DNA from: Xanthobacter dioxanivorans
Lineage (GTDB): Bacteria > Pseudomonadota > Alphaproteobacteria > Rhizobiales > Xanthobacteraceae
DNA: 64,000 nucleotides
Direction: 5' to 3'
NCBI RefSeq assembly: GCF_016807805.1
Contig: NZ_CP063362.1
Span: forward strand, 5,498,501-5,562,500
Shown: positions 1-8,242 of the stretch, in pieces
How the letters are laid out: every line of letters starts with the position of its first letter
Numbering within the stretch: the stretch's first letter is position 1
Notes under the pieces: generated by a model
What the model saw: the letters and a program-made list of their open reading frames with translations, nothing else
What the model was told of the DNA's origin: nothing
Databases searched by the model: none
Translations under genes and position numbers: made by a program

Positions 1-633
1 CTCTTCAACCTCATGTCCGGCGTGCTCAAGCCCGATGCCGGCCGCCTGGTGGTGAACGGCACGGAGGCGACCGGCCTTCCGCCCCACCGCCTCGCCCGGC
101 TGGGGCTGGTGCGCACCTTCCAGCTCGCCCGCGAGCTGGACAAGCTCACGGTCCTGGAGAACGTGCTCCTCGCCGCCCCCGCCAATGCCGGCGAGACGCT
201 CACCGGCGCGCTCTTCCGTCCGGCCGCCACGCGCCGAGACGAGCGGGCGGCCACCGAGCGGGCCCGCGAGGTCCTGGCCCTGGTCTCCCTTTCGGACCAC
301 GAGGCCAAGCTCGCGTCCAACCTGTCGGGCGGGCAGAAGAAGCTGCTGGAGATGGCCCGCTGCCTGATGGCGGAGGCGGACACCATCCTCCTCGACGAGA
401 TCGCCGCCGGGGTGGCGCCGCATCTGGTGGATGAGATTGCGCTGCTCATCCAGCGTCTCAATCGCGAGCATGGCAAGACCTTCGTGATCATCGAGCACAA
501 TATCGGCTTCATCCGCGCCCTCGCTTCGCGGGTGGTGGTGATGGCCACCGGCCGCGTGCTGGCGGAGGGCAGCTTCGCCCACGTCTCCGCCAATCCTGCC
601 GTCGTCGAATCCTATCTGGGACAGGCCGCATGA
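1..633 (+). CDS. livG: HAAT-family ABC transporter ATPase, LivG-like (5' truncated by window edge)
   Basis: This is one of two cytoplasmic ATPases that power a branched-chain amino acid/amide-type importer. The frame is open from base 1 and begins inside the domain (LFNLMSGVLKPDAG, just after Walker A), so the start and the P-loop lie outside the window. Visible motifs are the signature LSGGQKK, Walker B TILLDEIAAG and the switch histidine in IIEHNIGFI. The stop overlaps the next start (ATGA), as expected for a liv operon. The substrate is unknown: this family also carries amides, urea and aromatic acids. Confidence 0.93.
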   Translation, partial: LFNLMSGVLKPDAGRLVVNGTEATGLPPHRLARLGLVRTFQLARELDKLTVLENVLLAAPANAGETLTGALFRPAATRRDERAATERAREVLALVSLSDHEAKLASNLSGGQKKLLEMARCLMAEADTILLDEIAAGVAPHLVDEIALLIQRLNREHGKTFVIIEHNIGFIRALASRVVVMATGRVLAEGSFAHVSANPAVVESYLGQAA

Positions 634-1340
634 CCCTGCTGCGCCTTCAGAACCTGCGTGCCGGCTATGGCGGCGGCGACATCGTCCACGGCGTCGACCT
701 CGAGGTCGCGCCCGGCGAGATGGTCGCCCTCGTCGGCCCCAACGGCGCCGGCAAGTCGACCCTGCTCAAGTCCATCGCCGGCGTCGCGAAGGTCACCGGC
801 GGCACGCTCATGCTGGACGACAAGGACCTGGTGCCGCTTTCTCCCGCCGCGCGCGCCCAGGCGGGCGCGGTGTTCATGCCGCAGGACCGCAACGTCTTCC
901 GCACCCTCTCGGTCAGCGAGAACCTGTCGGTCAGTGCCTGGGGCTGCAAGGACATCGCGCAGCGGCGCGAGGAGGTGACGGCTCTCTTGCCCACCATGCG
1001 CCCCTATATGCACAAGCGGGCCGGCGGCCTCTCCGGCGGCCAGCGGCAGATGGTGGCGCTGGCCATGGCGCTGATGGCCCGCCCCCGCGTGCTGCTGGTG
1101 GACGAGCCCACCGCCGGCCTTTCTCCCCTGCTGGTGGGCGAGATGCTGGACGTGCTGCGCCAGCTCGCCGCCGCCGCCACCCTCGGCATCCTCATCGTCG
1201 AGCAGAACGCCCGCGCGGCGCTTGAACGGGCAGACCGGGCGCTGGTGCTCGTGGACGGCCGGGTGGTGCGGGCCGGCAGCGCCGCGGTGCTGGCGCAGGA
1301 GCCCGATTTCGGCGCGCTCTTCTTCGGAGAGGCCGCCTGA
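630..1340 (+). CDS. livF: HAAT-family ABC transporter ATPase, LivF-like
   Basis: Second ATPase of the same importer, 236 aa, the usual LivF length. Walker A is GPNGAGKST (about residues 37-45), the signature is LSGGQRQM, Walker B is VLLVDEPTAG, and the LivF-typical IVEQNARAAL follows. It starts inside the stop of the upstream ATPase and its own stop overlaps the permease start (TGATG), so translation is coupled along the operon. Both ATPases precede the permeases here. Confidence 0.94.
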   Translation: MTLLRLQNLRAGYGGGDIVHGVDLEVAPGEMVALVGPNGAGKSTLLKSIAGVAKVTGGTLMLDDKDLVPLSPAARAQAGAVFMPQDRNVFRTLSVSENLSVSAWGCKDIAQRREEVTALLPTMRPYMHKRAGGLSGGQRQMVALAMALMARPRVLLVDEPTAGLSPLLVGEMLDVLRQLAAAATLGILIVEQNARAALERADRALVLVDGRVVRAGSAAVLAQEPDFGALFFGEAA

Positions 1341-2197
1341 TGCAGATGTTCATCAACGCGCTCGCCACCGCGGCCATCCTCGCGCCGGCGGCGGTCGCCT
1401 TCACGCTGATCTTCACCCTGTTCCGCTACGCCAATTTCGCCGCTGGCGGCTTCGTCACCGTGGGCGCCTTTGCCGCCTGGACGCTGAACGCGCCGCTGGG
1501 CCTGCCGCTCTGGGCCGGGGGCGTGGGGGCCATGGGGGTGTGCGCCGGCGCGGTGGCCCTCAGCGACCGGGTCGTCTTCCGACCACTGCGTGGTCGGAGC
1601 GGCGGCACGCTGCTGCTCGTTTCCATCGCCTTGTCCTTCGTGATCGAGAACATCATCCGCTTCGGCTTCGGCGCGCAGGTGAAAGGCTTCGACCTGCCGC
1701 TCACCGGCCCGCTGGTCTTCGCCGGCCTGCGCGTGCCGAAGGAGACCCTCTTCGTCATTGCCGTATCGCTGGTGGCCACCCTGGCCGTGGGTGCGCTGCT
1801 CTCCTTCACGCCCATCGGCCGGGCCTTGCGGGCGGTGGCCGACAATCCCTCCCTCGCCAATGTGCGCGGCCTGCCGGTGCCGGGGGTGGAGGCCTTCGGA
1901 GTGATCGTCGCCGGCGCCCTGTTCGGCCTGTCGGGCACGCTCGTGGGCGTGGACCTTGCCATCGATCCCAACCTCAACTGGGCCATCGCCATACCGGTGA
2001 TCGCCGCGGCCATCGTCGGCGGGCTCGGCTCGCCCCTTGGAGCGGCCATCGGCGCCGTCGTGATCGGCCTCGCGGAGGAGCTCACCGCCGCACACTTCAC
2101 GCCCACCTACAAAGGCGCGGTCGGCTTCGTGGTGATCGCCCTCGTGCTGCTGCTGCGCCCGCAGGGCCTCCTGGGCATCAAGGTGGATCGAAAGTAA
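1340..2197 (+). CDS. livH: HAAT-family ABC transporter permease, LivH-like
   Basis: Inner-membrane permease of 285 aa with multiple hydrophobic segments along its length. The family hallmarks include RYANFAAGGFVTVGAF near the N-terminus and PIGRALRAVADNPSLA, the cytoplasmic loop that contacts the ATPase, around residues 155-170. The C-terminal segment LLLRPQGLLGIK is also typical of LivH. It overlaps livF by one base and is followed 5 bp later by the LivM-like permease, with which it would form the channel heterodimer. Confidence 0.93.
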   Translation: MQMFINALATAAILAPAAVAFTLIFTLFRYANFAAGGFVTVGAFAAWTLNAPLGLPLWAGGVGAMGVCAGAVALSDRVVFRPLRGRSGGTLLLVSIALSFVIENIIRFGFGAQVKGFDLPLTGPLVFAGLRVPKETLFVIAVSLVATLAVGALLSFTPIGRALRAVADNPSLANVRGLPVPGVEAFGVIVAGALFGLSGTLVGVDLAIDPNLNWAIAIPVIAAAIVGGLGSPLGAAIGAVVIGLAEELTAAHFTPTYKGAVGFVVIALVLLLRPQGLLGIKVDRK

Positions 2198-2202
2198 GCG
2201 CC

Positions 2203-3132
2203 ATGGATGCCTATCTCGTCGCCATCCTCACCATAGCCGGGATCTACGTCATCCTGGCGCTCGCCCTGAACTTGCAGTTCGGGCTCACCGGGCTCGTCAA
2301 TTTCGGCGTGGTGGGCTTCTTCGGCCTCGGCGCGTATGCGAGCGGCATCGCCACGGAAAGCTTCCACGCCCCCTTCATCGGCGGCCTCGCCGTGGCGATG
2401 GCGACCGGCGCGCTGGCCGGGGCCGCGCTGGCGCTGCTCTGCCTGCGCCTGTCGGGCGACTTCCTCGCCATCGTCACCCTGGGCTTCGCCGAGACAGTCC
2501 GGCTCATCTTCAACAACGAGGACTGGCTGACCGGCGGCCCCAAGGGGCTGCTGATCATGACGCGCCCGGTCCTCGCCGATTTCGGGCGCACGGCCAATGC
2601 GTGGATGGTGCTCGGCGTCGTCCTGACAGGGGCTGTGCTCACGCTGGCGCTGATGCTGCGCCTGGCCGGGACGCCCTATGGCCGGGTGCTGCGCGCCATC
2701 CGCGAGGACGAGCTGGTTCCCGCCACGCTGGGCAAGAACGTCTTTGTCTACCGCCTCCAGTCCTTCGTCATCGGCAGCATGCTCATGGCTGCCGCCGGCT
2801 CGCTTTATGCGCATTACGTGCAGACCATCACGCCTGACAACTTCACAACGCCGGTGGCGATCCTGGTGTGGATGTCGGTCATCGTCGGCGGGCCCGGCAA
2901 CATGCTCGGCGCCGTGGTCGGGGCGCTGGCGGTGGTGACCATCTACGAGGGCAGCCGCTTCCTGACCCCATGGCTCGGCTTCCTCGACGCCGAGCAGGTG
3001 TCCGCGCTGCGCTTCATCGTCATCGGCACGGCGCTGATCCTCGTCATCCGCTTCCGCCCCGAGGGGCTGCTGCCCGAGCCCAGGCACACGCCCGTCGTGC
3101 CCGCCACCCGCCGCCCCGCATTGAAAGGATAA
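2203..3132 (+). CDS. livM: HAAT-family ABC transporter permease, LivM-like
   Basis: Second channel subunit, 309 aa from the ATG at 2203. The frame is open far upstream, but that part overlaps livF and livH and is a shadow. The start at 2203 is chosen because homologous sequence (MDAYLVAILTIAGIYVILALALNLQ split over two helices) begins there. The coupling loop TPYGRVLRAIREDELVPATLGKN and the C-terminal RFRPEGLLPE are typical of LivM. The stop shares an A with the next start. Confidence 0.93.
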   Translation: MDAYLVAILTIAGIYVILALALNLQFGLTGLVNFGVVGFFGLGAYASGIATESFHAPFIGGLAVAMATGALAGAALALLCLRLSGDFLAIVTLGFAETVRLIFNNEDWLTGGPKGLLIMTRPVLADFGRTANAWMVLGVVLTGAVLTLALMLRLAGTPYGRVLRAIREDELVPATLGKNVFVYRLQSFVIGSMLMAAAGSLYAHYVQTITPDNFTTPVAILVWMSVIVGGPGNMLGAVVGALAVVTIYEGSRFLTPWLGFLDAEQVSALRFIVIGTALILVIRFRPEGLLPEPRHTPVVPATRRPALKG

Positions 3133-4364
3133 TGGTCATGGACCTCACCCGCAGGCTGTTCCTCACCGGATCGACCCTTACCGTTGCTGCGCCGGCGCTC
3201 CTGCGCTACGGCCTCGCCCAGTCCGAGCCCATCAAGGTCGGCAGCCTCGTGCCGCTGTCCGGCGGTGGCGGACCGTACGGGCCGGAGAAGGCGCAGGCGC
3301 ACAAGGCCGTGGTGGAGCTCGTGAACAAGCAGGGCGGCGTGCTCGGCCGCCAGATCGTGCTCGTCTCCGAGAATTCCGAGACCAATCCCGAGGCCGCGGT
3401 GCGCGCCGCGCGCAAGATGATCGATGCCGACCGCGTCTGCGCCATCCTCGGTACCTGGGCCTCGTCCGAGACGCTCGGCATCATGCCCCTGTGCCAGGAG
3501 GCCAACGTCGTCCAGATCTTCACCGGCTCCTCCGACACCCTGCCGAACGGCGACAAGAAGGGCCTGTGCTACAACCTCCAGCCCCTCAACAAGGCGTGGT
3601 GCGTGGCGCTGGCCGACCTCGCCGCCAAGCGCGGCGAGCTGAAGATCGCCTTCGCCGGCCCCAAGAACGACTTCGCCGCCTCCATGGGCGACAGCTTCAG
3701 CAAGGCCCTGGAGAAGGTGGGCGGCAAGATCGTCGGCGAGCCGCTCTACTACAATCCCAACCAGGTCTCCTACCGCGCCGAGGCGGAACGCCTGATCAAT
3801 ACCGGTGCTCCGGCCCTGTTCCTCGCCGGCTACGTCACCGACCTCACCCCCGTCTATCGCGAGCTGGTGCGCGGCGGCTACAAGGGCAAGGTCTTCGCCC
3901 TGTCCTTCGCCGTCGGCCCGCAGTTCAAGCAGGCGGTGGGAACCGCCGCGGACGGCATCCTGCACGGCTCGCCGGTGCCACCGGTGGGCAAGGACACCTA
4001 CGACGCCTACCTGAGCCTCGTCGGCCTCAAGCCCAACGGGCAGGTGCAGAATCCCTACGGCTGCGCCGCCTATGACGAGATGAACCTGCTGCTGCTCGGC
4101 ATCGCCAGCGCCAGGTCCACGGAAGGCCCGAAGATCGCCGAGCACATCATGAAGGTGGCCAACGGCCCCGGCGAGCGCGTGACCACCTTCGCGCAGGGCG
4201 CCAAGCTGCTCGCGGAAGGCAAGAACATCAATTACGACGGCGCCAGCTCCTCGGCGGACTTCCTGCCCAACGGCATGCTCAAGAGCCGTGATTTTGCGCT
4301 CTACGAGATCCAGGGCGACAAGGATGTGCTGCTCACCACGACCACCAGCGAAGCCGAGCAGTGA
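3132..4364 (+). CDS. Periplasmic substrate-binding protein of the LivFGHM-type transporter
   Basis: 410 aa type I periplasmic binding protein (Peripla_BP_6/LivK-like). The N-terminus MVMDLTRRLFLTGSTL carries a twin-arginine-like RRLFLTG followed by a hydrophobic stretch and an ALA/Q-type cleavage region, so export by Tat is plausible. The mature part opens with PIKVGSLVPLSGGGGPYG, the usual first strand and ligand loop. The start at 3132 overlaps the livM stop; an alternative ATG lies at 3138. As last gene of the cassette it is followed by a strong hairpin. The ligand is not predictable: liv-like systems near nitrate genes often carry urea or amides, but no urea genes are present. Confidence 0.9.
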   Translation: MVMDLTRRLFLTGSTLTVAAPALLRYGLAQSEPIKVGSLVPLSGGGGPYGPEKAQAHKAVVELVNKQGGVLGRQIVLVSENSETNPEAAVRAARKMIDADRVCAILGTWASSETLGIMPLCQEANVVQIFTGSSDTLPNGDKKGLCYNLQPLNKAWCVALADLAAKRGELKIAFAGPKNDFAASMGDSFSKALEKVGGKIVGEPLYYNPNQVSYRAEAERLINTGAPALFLAGYVTDLTPVYRELVRGGYKGKVFALSFAVGPQFKQAVGTAADGILHGSPVPPVGKDTYDAYLSLVGLKPNGQVQNPYGCAAYDEMNLLLLGIASARSTEGPKIAEHIMKVANGPGERVTTFAQGAKLLAEGKNINYDGASSSADFLPNGMLKSRDFALYEIQGDKDVLLTTTTSEAEQ

Positions 4365-4461
4365 CGCCGGGGCGCCTCCGGCGGGCGGGGTGGCCCGTGC
4401 GCCCTTCGCCCGACTGCCCTTGATATCCGGGCCAGTTCTTTCCCCTGTGCCACAGGTGGAA

Positions 4462-4518
4462 ATCAGGTCATGCGATCGCAGGCGCATGACCTGATCGGCC
4501 AGGCTTCCTGCGCCTGGC
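4462..4518. terminator. Two tandem hairpins between convergent genes
   Basis: A perfect 13-bp inverted repeat (ATCAGGTCATGCG, 8-nt loop, CGCATGACCTGAT, 4462-4495) is followed directly by a 7-bp hairpin (GCCAGGC, 7-nt loop, GCCTGGC, 4498-4518). They sit between the transporter operon and the convergent regulator gene, so bidirectional termination is the natural reading. There is no long T-tract. Confidence 0.6.
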
Positions 4519-4524
4519 TTCCCG

Positions 4525-5220
4525 TCACTCGTCAGAATCGATGAGGAGGTCCGGTCGCGCAAAGCGCACCAACCCCTCCCTGTCCGTCAGCCGCACCTGC
4601 GCGCCCTGAACGGCGACACCGCGCGCCCTGAGCGTCGAGAAGGCCCGGGACAGGTTCTCCGGCGTCATGCCCAGGAGGGAGGACAGAACTCGCTTTTCGA
4701 AGCCGAGATTCACCACTCCAGACGCTCCCTGAATCACATCCTCCCTGAGCAGCCAGTTGGCGAGCCGCCCTGCGCCACTGCGCAGCTTCTGGTTTTTCAC
4801 CTCCTTGATCGCGCGGCGGTAGCCACGGGCAAGCTCGGTGACAACGGCGCGCGCGAACGCCGGGTCGGTCCCAAGCGCGGCCCGCACCATTTCGGCCGGG
4901 ATCATGAGCACCTGTGATTTTTCCAGCGTCCGCGCCGACTGAAGGTAGACTTGGTCGTTCAGCACGGCGGCGAGGATGAAGGTTCCAACCGGTCGGACGA
5001 TGCTGATCGTGGTCTCACGTCCCTCGCTGGTCGCGAACATCTCCACGAGGCCCTCCACCACAACGTGCAGAAAATCCGCAGGATCGCGCTCATTGATGAG
5101 GACCACCCCCGGCGGAAAACGCTGGAGGAAGCCGGCACGCACGAGGTCTCCGAACGTCTCCTCCTGCGCGTCCCGAAACAGGGGCAGGTTCCGAATGGCA
5201 GCGGCGTCCTCGGGCCTCAT
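4525..5220 (-). CDS. Crp/Fnr-family transcriptional regulator, NarR/NnrR-like
   Basis: 231 aa from the ATG at 5220, which has a GAGGGA Shine-Dalgarno; a TTG further upstream (5256) has none. An N-terminal cyclic-nucleotide-type beta barrel (about residues 10-125) is followed by a dimer helix and a C-terminal winged helix. The four-cysteine iron-sulfur motif of FNR is absent, so this is not an oxygen-sensing FNR; NarR, NnrR and DNR proteins lack it as well. The recognition helix contains ENLSR, matching the E-x-x-S-R of FNR that reads TTGAT half-sites, and such boxes lie in the adjacent intergenic region. Divergent placement from narK suggests it activates nitrate respiration (NarR-like). The effector is unproven. 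Confidence 0.85.
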   Translation of the reverse strand: MRPEDAAAIRNLPLFRDAQEETFGDLVRAGFLQRFPPGVVLINERDPADFLHVVVEGLVEMFATSEGRETTISIVRPVGTFILAAVLNDQVYLQSARTLEKSQVLMIPAEMVRAALGTDPAFARAVVTELARGYRRAIKEVKNQKLRSGAGRLANWLLREDVIQGASGVVNLGFEKRVLSSLLGMTPENLSRAFSTLRARGVAVQGAQVRLTDREGLVRFARPDLLIDSDE

Positions 5221-5264
5221 GCGTCCCTCGATAGATTGCGAAGCAGGCCATAACAAACTGCAGC

Positions 5265-5278
5265 TTGATAAATGTCAA
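5265..5278 (-). promoter_or_regulatory. FNR/NNR-type box upstream of the Crp/Fnr gene
   Basis: TTGAT-AAAT-GTCAA matches the TTGAT-N4-ATCAA consensus at 9 of 10 positions. Its centre lies 41.5 bp from about 5230, only 10 bp before the regulator's ATG, so if used as a class II activator site it would imply autoregulation with a very short leader. Confidence 0.65.
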
Positions 5279-5378
5279 TTGGCAGGAACATATATGTAAA
5301 CTGTCAATAACAAATTATGTAATTGCGAGATACTCACAGCTCTAATCTCCGAATAAATCGTCGCACAACACTTCGTTA

Positions 5379-5392
5379 CTGATATAAGTCAA
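5379..5392 (+). promoter_or_regulatory. FNR/NNR-type box upstream of narK
   Basis: CTGAT-ATAA-GTCAA matches the TTGAT-N4-ATCAA consensus at 8 of 10 positions. It lies about 77 bp before the chosen narK ATG, which would put an activator-dependent start site near 5427. It is the only such box facing the nar operon, so it probably drives narK-narGHJI and downstream genes. Confidence 0.6.
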
Positions 5393-5468
5393 ATCACAAG
5401 GACGTCGCTTGAAGGAGTTTGCACGGCGCACGACGCAGCCGTGCCCTTGCAACAGGCGAGATCGAGCC

Positions 5469-8225
5469 ATGCAACCCTCTCGAGACGTGAGCGCCGCGGA
5501 CCAGCGGACTGCCCTCGCCATGAGCACCGTCGCCTTCACCGTGTGCTTCGCGGTGTGGACGATCTTCTCCATCGTCGGCATCCGCATCCGCCAGGACCTC
5601 GGGCTTTCGGACACGCAGTTCGGCCTGCTGGTGGGCACGCCCATCCTCACCGGCTCGCTCATCCGCGTGGCGCTGGGCATCTGGACCGACCTCTATGGCG
5701 GGCGCATCGTCTTCACCCTGACCATGCTCGCCGCGGCGATTGCCACCTTCCTTTTGACCTATGCCACCACCTACCCGCAATTCCTGATCGCCGCCCTCGG
5801 CGTCGGCATCGCCGGCGGCTCGTTCGCGGTGGGCGTCGCCTATGTCTCGCGCTGGTACCCGCCGCAGAAGCAGGGCACGGCGCTGGGCATCTTCGGCGCC
5901 GGCAACGTGGGCGCCGCGGTCACCAAGTTCCTCGCCCCCTTCGTCCTCGTCGCCTTCGGCTGGCAGATGGTGGCGCAGGCGTGGGCAGCGGCGCTGGTGG
6001 TGATGGCGGTGGTGTTCTTCGTCACCACCAAGGACGACCCGGTCCTCGCGGAGCGCCGCCGCCTCGGCATCCGGCCGAAGAGCGCATGGTTGGAGCTGGA
6101 GCCGCTGAAGAACGTCCAGGTGTGGCGCTTCTCGCTCTATTATTTCTTCGTCTTCGGCGCCTTTGTCGCGCTGGCGCTGTGGCTGCCCCAGTATCTGGTG
6201 AAGGTCTACGGCCTCGACATCAAGAGCGCGGGCATGATCGCCGCCTTCTTCTCGGTGCCGGCCAGTCTGTTCCGCGCCTATGGCGGCCACCTCTCCGATG
6301 TCTATGGCGCGCGGCGGGTGATGTACTGGACCTTCCTGGTCTCGGTGGCGGCCACCTTCGTCCTGTCCTATCCGCCCACCGACTATGTGGTGCAGGGCAT
6401 CCACGGCCCCATGGCGTTCCACATGCAGATGGGGGTGGTGGGCTTTACCCTCACCATCTTCGTCCTCGGCTTCTTCATGGCCCTGGGCAAGGCCGCCGTC
6501 TACAAGCACATTCCCGTCTACTACCCGAACAACGTGGGCGCCGTGGGTGGCCTCGTAGGCATGATCGGCGGGCTCGGCGGCTTCGTCCTCCCGCTCATGT
6601 TCGGGGTGCTCAACGACCTGACCGGCCTGTGGACCAGCTGCTTCATGCTGCTGTTCATCCTCGCCACGGGCGCCCTCGCGTGGATGCACTTCGCCATCCG
6701 CCAGATGGAGCGGGAGGCCACGGGCCAGACGCTGGAGACGCTGCCCCAGCTGCCGGAAATGCAGGGCATGCCGGCCGCGATCGCCGCCCCGGCGCCGGTC
6801 AAGGGCGCCATCCTCACCGACTGGCGGCCGGAGGACCCGGGCTTCTGGGTCTCCACCGGCCGCGCCATCGCCCGGCGAAACCTTTGGCTGTCCATCCCGG
6901 CGCTGCTGTTGTCCTTCGCCATCTGGCAGGTGTGGTCGGTGGTGGTGGCCAAGCTGCCGCTGGTGGGCTTCAAATTCACCACCGACGAGTTGTTCTGGCT
7001 CGCCGCTTTGCCGGGCCTGACCGGCGCGACCTTGCGCATCTTCTACTCCTTCATGGTCCCGATCTTTGGCGGGCGGCTGTGGACGACCCTCACCACCTGG
7101 TCACTGATCATCCCGGCGGTGGGCATCGGCTATGCGGTGCAGAACCCGGACACGCCCTATGTGGTGCTGCTGATCCTGGCGCTGCTGTGCGGCTTCGGCG
7201 GCGGCAACTTCGCCTCCTCCATGGCCAACATCTCCTTCTTCTTCCCCAAGAAGGAGAAGGGCAACGCGCTGGCGCTCAATGCCGGCCTCGGCAATCTCGG
7301 GGTCAGCGTGGTGCAGTTCGTGGTGCCCCTCGTCATCACCATGGGCATCTTCGGCGCGTTCGGCGGCGATCCGGCCCTGGTGAAGGCGGCGGGCGGGCCG
7401 GCGCCCATGTGGCTGCAGAATGCCGGCTTCATCTTCGTGCCCTTCATCGTCCTGTCGGCCTTCGCGGCCTGGTTCGGCATGAACGAGATCGCCTCCGCCA
7501 AGGCCTCGTTCCGCGAGCAGGCGGTGATCTTCCAGCGCAAGCACAACTGGATCATGTGCTGGCTCTACACCGGCACGTTCGGCTCCTTCATCGGCTATTC
7601 GGCCGGCTTTCCGCTGCTGACGAAGATCCTGTTCCCGGACGTGAATGCGCTCCAGTTCGCCTTCCTCGGCCCTCTCGTCGGCGCGCTCTCGCGCTCCGGC
7701 ACGGGCTGGCTCGCGGACAAATATGGCGGCGGCCGCGTCACCATCTACGTGTTCCTGCTGATGATGGCGGGCGTCTCCGGCGTGCTGTGGTCCATCGGGA
7801 TGCGCGCGGAGCCCTGGGCATTCTGGGCCTTCTTCGGCTCCTTCCTGGTGCTGTTCTTCGCCACCGGCGTGGGCAACGCCTCCACCTTCCAGATGATCCC
7901 GATCATCATGGGCAAGGAGATGGACCGCCTGATGCCCGCCGCCGATGCCGAGACGCGCCGTCGGCAGGCGGAAAAGGAGGCCGCCGCCATCACCGGCTTC
8001 ACCTCGGCCATCGCCGCCTTCGGGGCCTTCTTCATCCCCAAGGGCTACGGCACCTCCATCGCCCTCACCGGCGGGCCGGAAGCCGCGCTGTGGGCCTTCC
8101 TCGGCTTCTACGTGAGCTGCCTTCTCCTCACCTGGGCCGTCTACACCCGCAAGGGTGGCCTGCTCCACGACATCGAGCGCGGGATCGCCCCGCGCGCCAC
8201 CCACCGTCCGGCTGCGGCCGAGTAA
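5469..8225 (+). CDS. narK: Fused NarK1-NarK2 nitrate/nitrite transporter
   Basis: 918 aa, about twice the length of a single MFS porter. Two complete NarK-like halves are joined in one chain: residues about 15-415 resemble NarK1-type nitrate uptake porters, and 470-905 resemble the NarK2-type nitrate/nitrite antiporter with the signature GGNFASSMANISFFFPKKEK. About 24 membrane helices are expected. Such fusions are known from Paracoccus. In-frame TTG (5409) and ATG (5520) are alternative starts; 5469 is preferred because residues after it already resemble the family N-terminus. narG follows 17 bp later, so the two are probably co-transcribed. Confidence 0.92.
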   Translation: MQPSRDVSAADQRTALAMSTVAFTVCFAVWTIFSIVGIRIRQDLGLSDTQFGLLVGTPILTGSLIRVALGIWTDLYGGRIVFTLTMLAAAIATFLLTYATTYPQFLIAALGVGIAGGSFAVGVAYVSRWYPPQKQGTALGIFGAGNVGAAVTKFLAPFVLVAFGWQMVAQAWAAALVVMAVVFFVTTKDDPVLAERRRLGIRPKSAWLELEPLKNVQVWRFSLYYFFVFGAFVALALWLPQYLVKVYGLDIKSAGMIAAFFSVPASLFRAYGGHLSDVYGARRVMYWTFLVSVAATFVLSYPPTDYVVQGIHGPMAFHMQMGVVGFTLTIFVLGFFMALGKAAVYKHIPVYYPNNVGAVGGLVGMIGGLGGFVLPLMFGVLNDLTGLWTSCFMLLFILATGALAWMHFAIRQMEREATGQTLETLPQLPEMQGMPAAIAAPAPVKGAILTDWRPEDPGFWVSTGRAIARRNLWLSIPALLLSFAIWQVWSVVVAKLPLVGFKFTTDELFWLAALPGLTGATLRIFYSFMVPIFGGRLWTTLTTWSLIIPAVGIGYAVQNPDTPYVVLLILALLCGFGGGNFASSMANISFFFPKKEKGNALALNAGLGNLGVSVVQFVVPLVITMGIFGAFGGDPALVKAAGGPAPMWLQNAGFIFVPFIVLSAFAAWFGMNEIASAKASFREQAVIFQRKHNWIMCWLYTGTFGSFIGYSAGFPLLTKILFPDVNALQFAFLGPLVGALSRSGTGWLADKYGGGRVTIYVFLLMMAGVSGVLWSIGMRAEPWAFWAFFGSFLVLFFATGVGNASTFQMIPIIMGKEMDRLMPAADAETRRRQAEKEAAAITGFTSAIAAFGAFFIPKGYGTSIALTGGPEAALWAFLGFYVSCLLLTWAVYTRKGGLLHDIERGIAPRATHRPAAAE

Positions 8226-8242
8226 CGGGAGGCACGCACCAC

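Noticed and set aside
5441..8242. Very long open frame running in from upstream into narG
   Set aside because: The part before 8243 overlaps narK in another frame and is Arg/His/Pro-rich with no family resemblance; it is a high-GC shadow.
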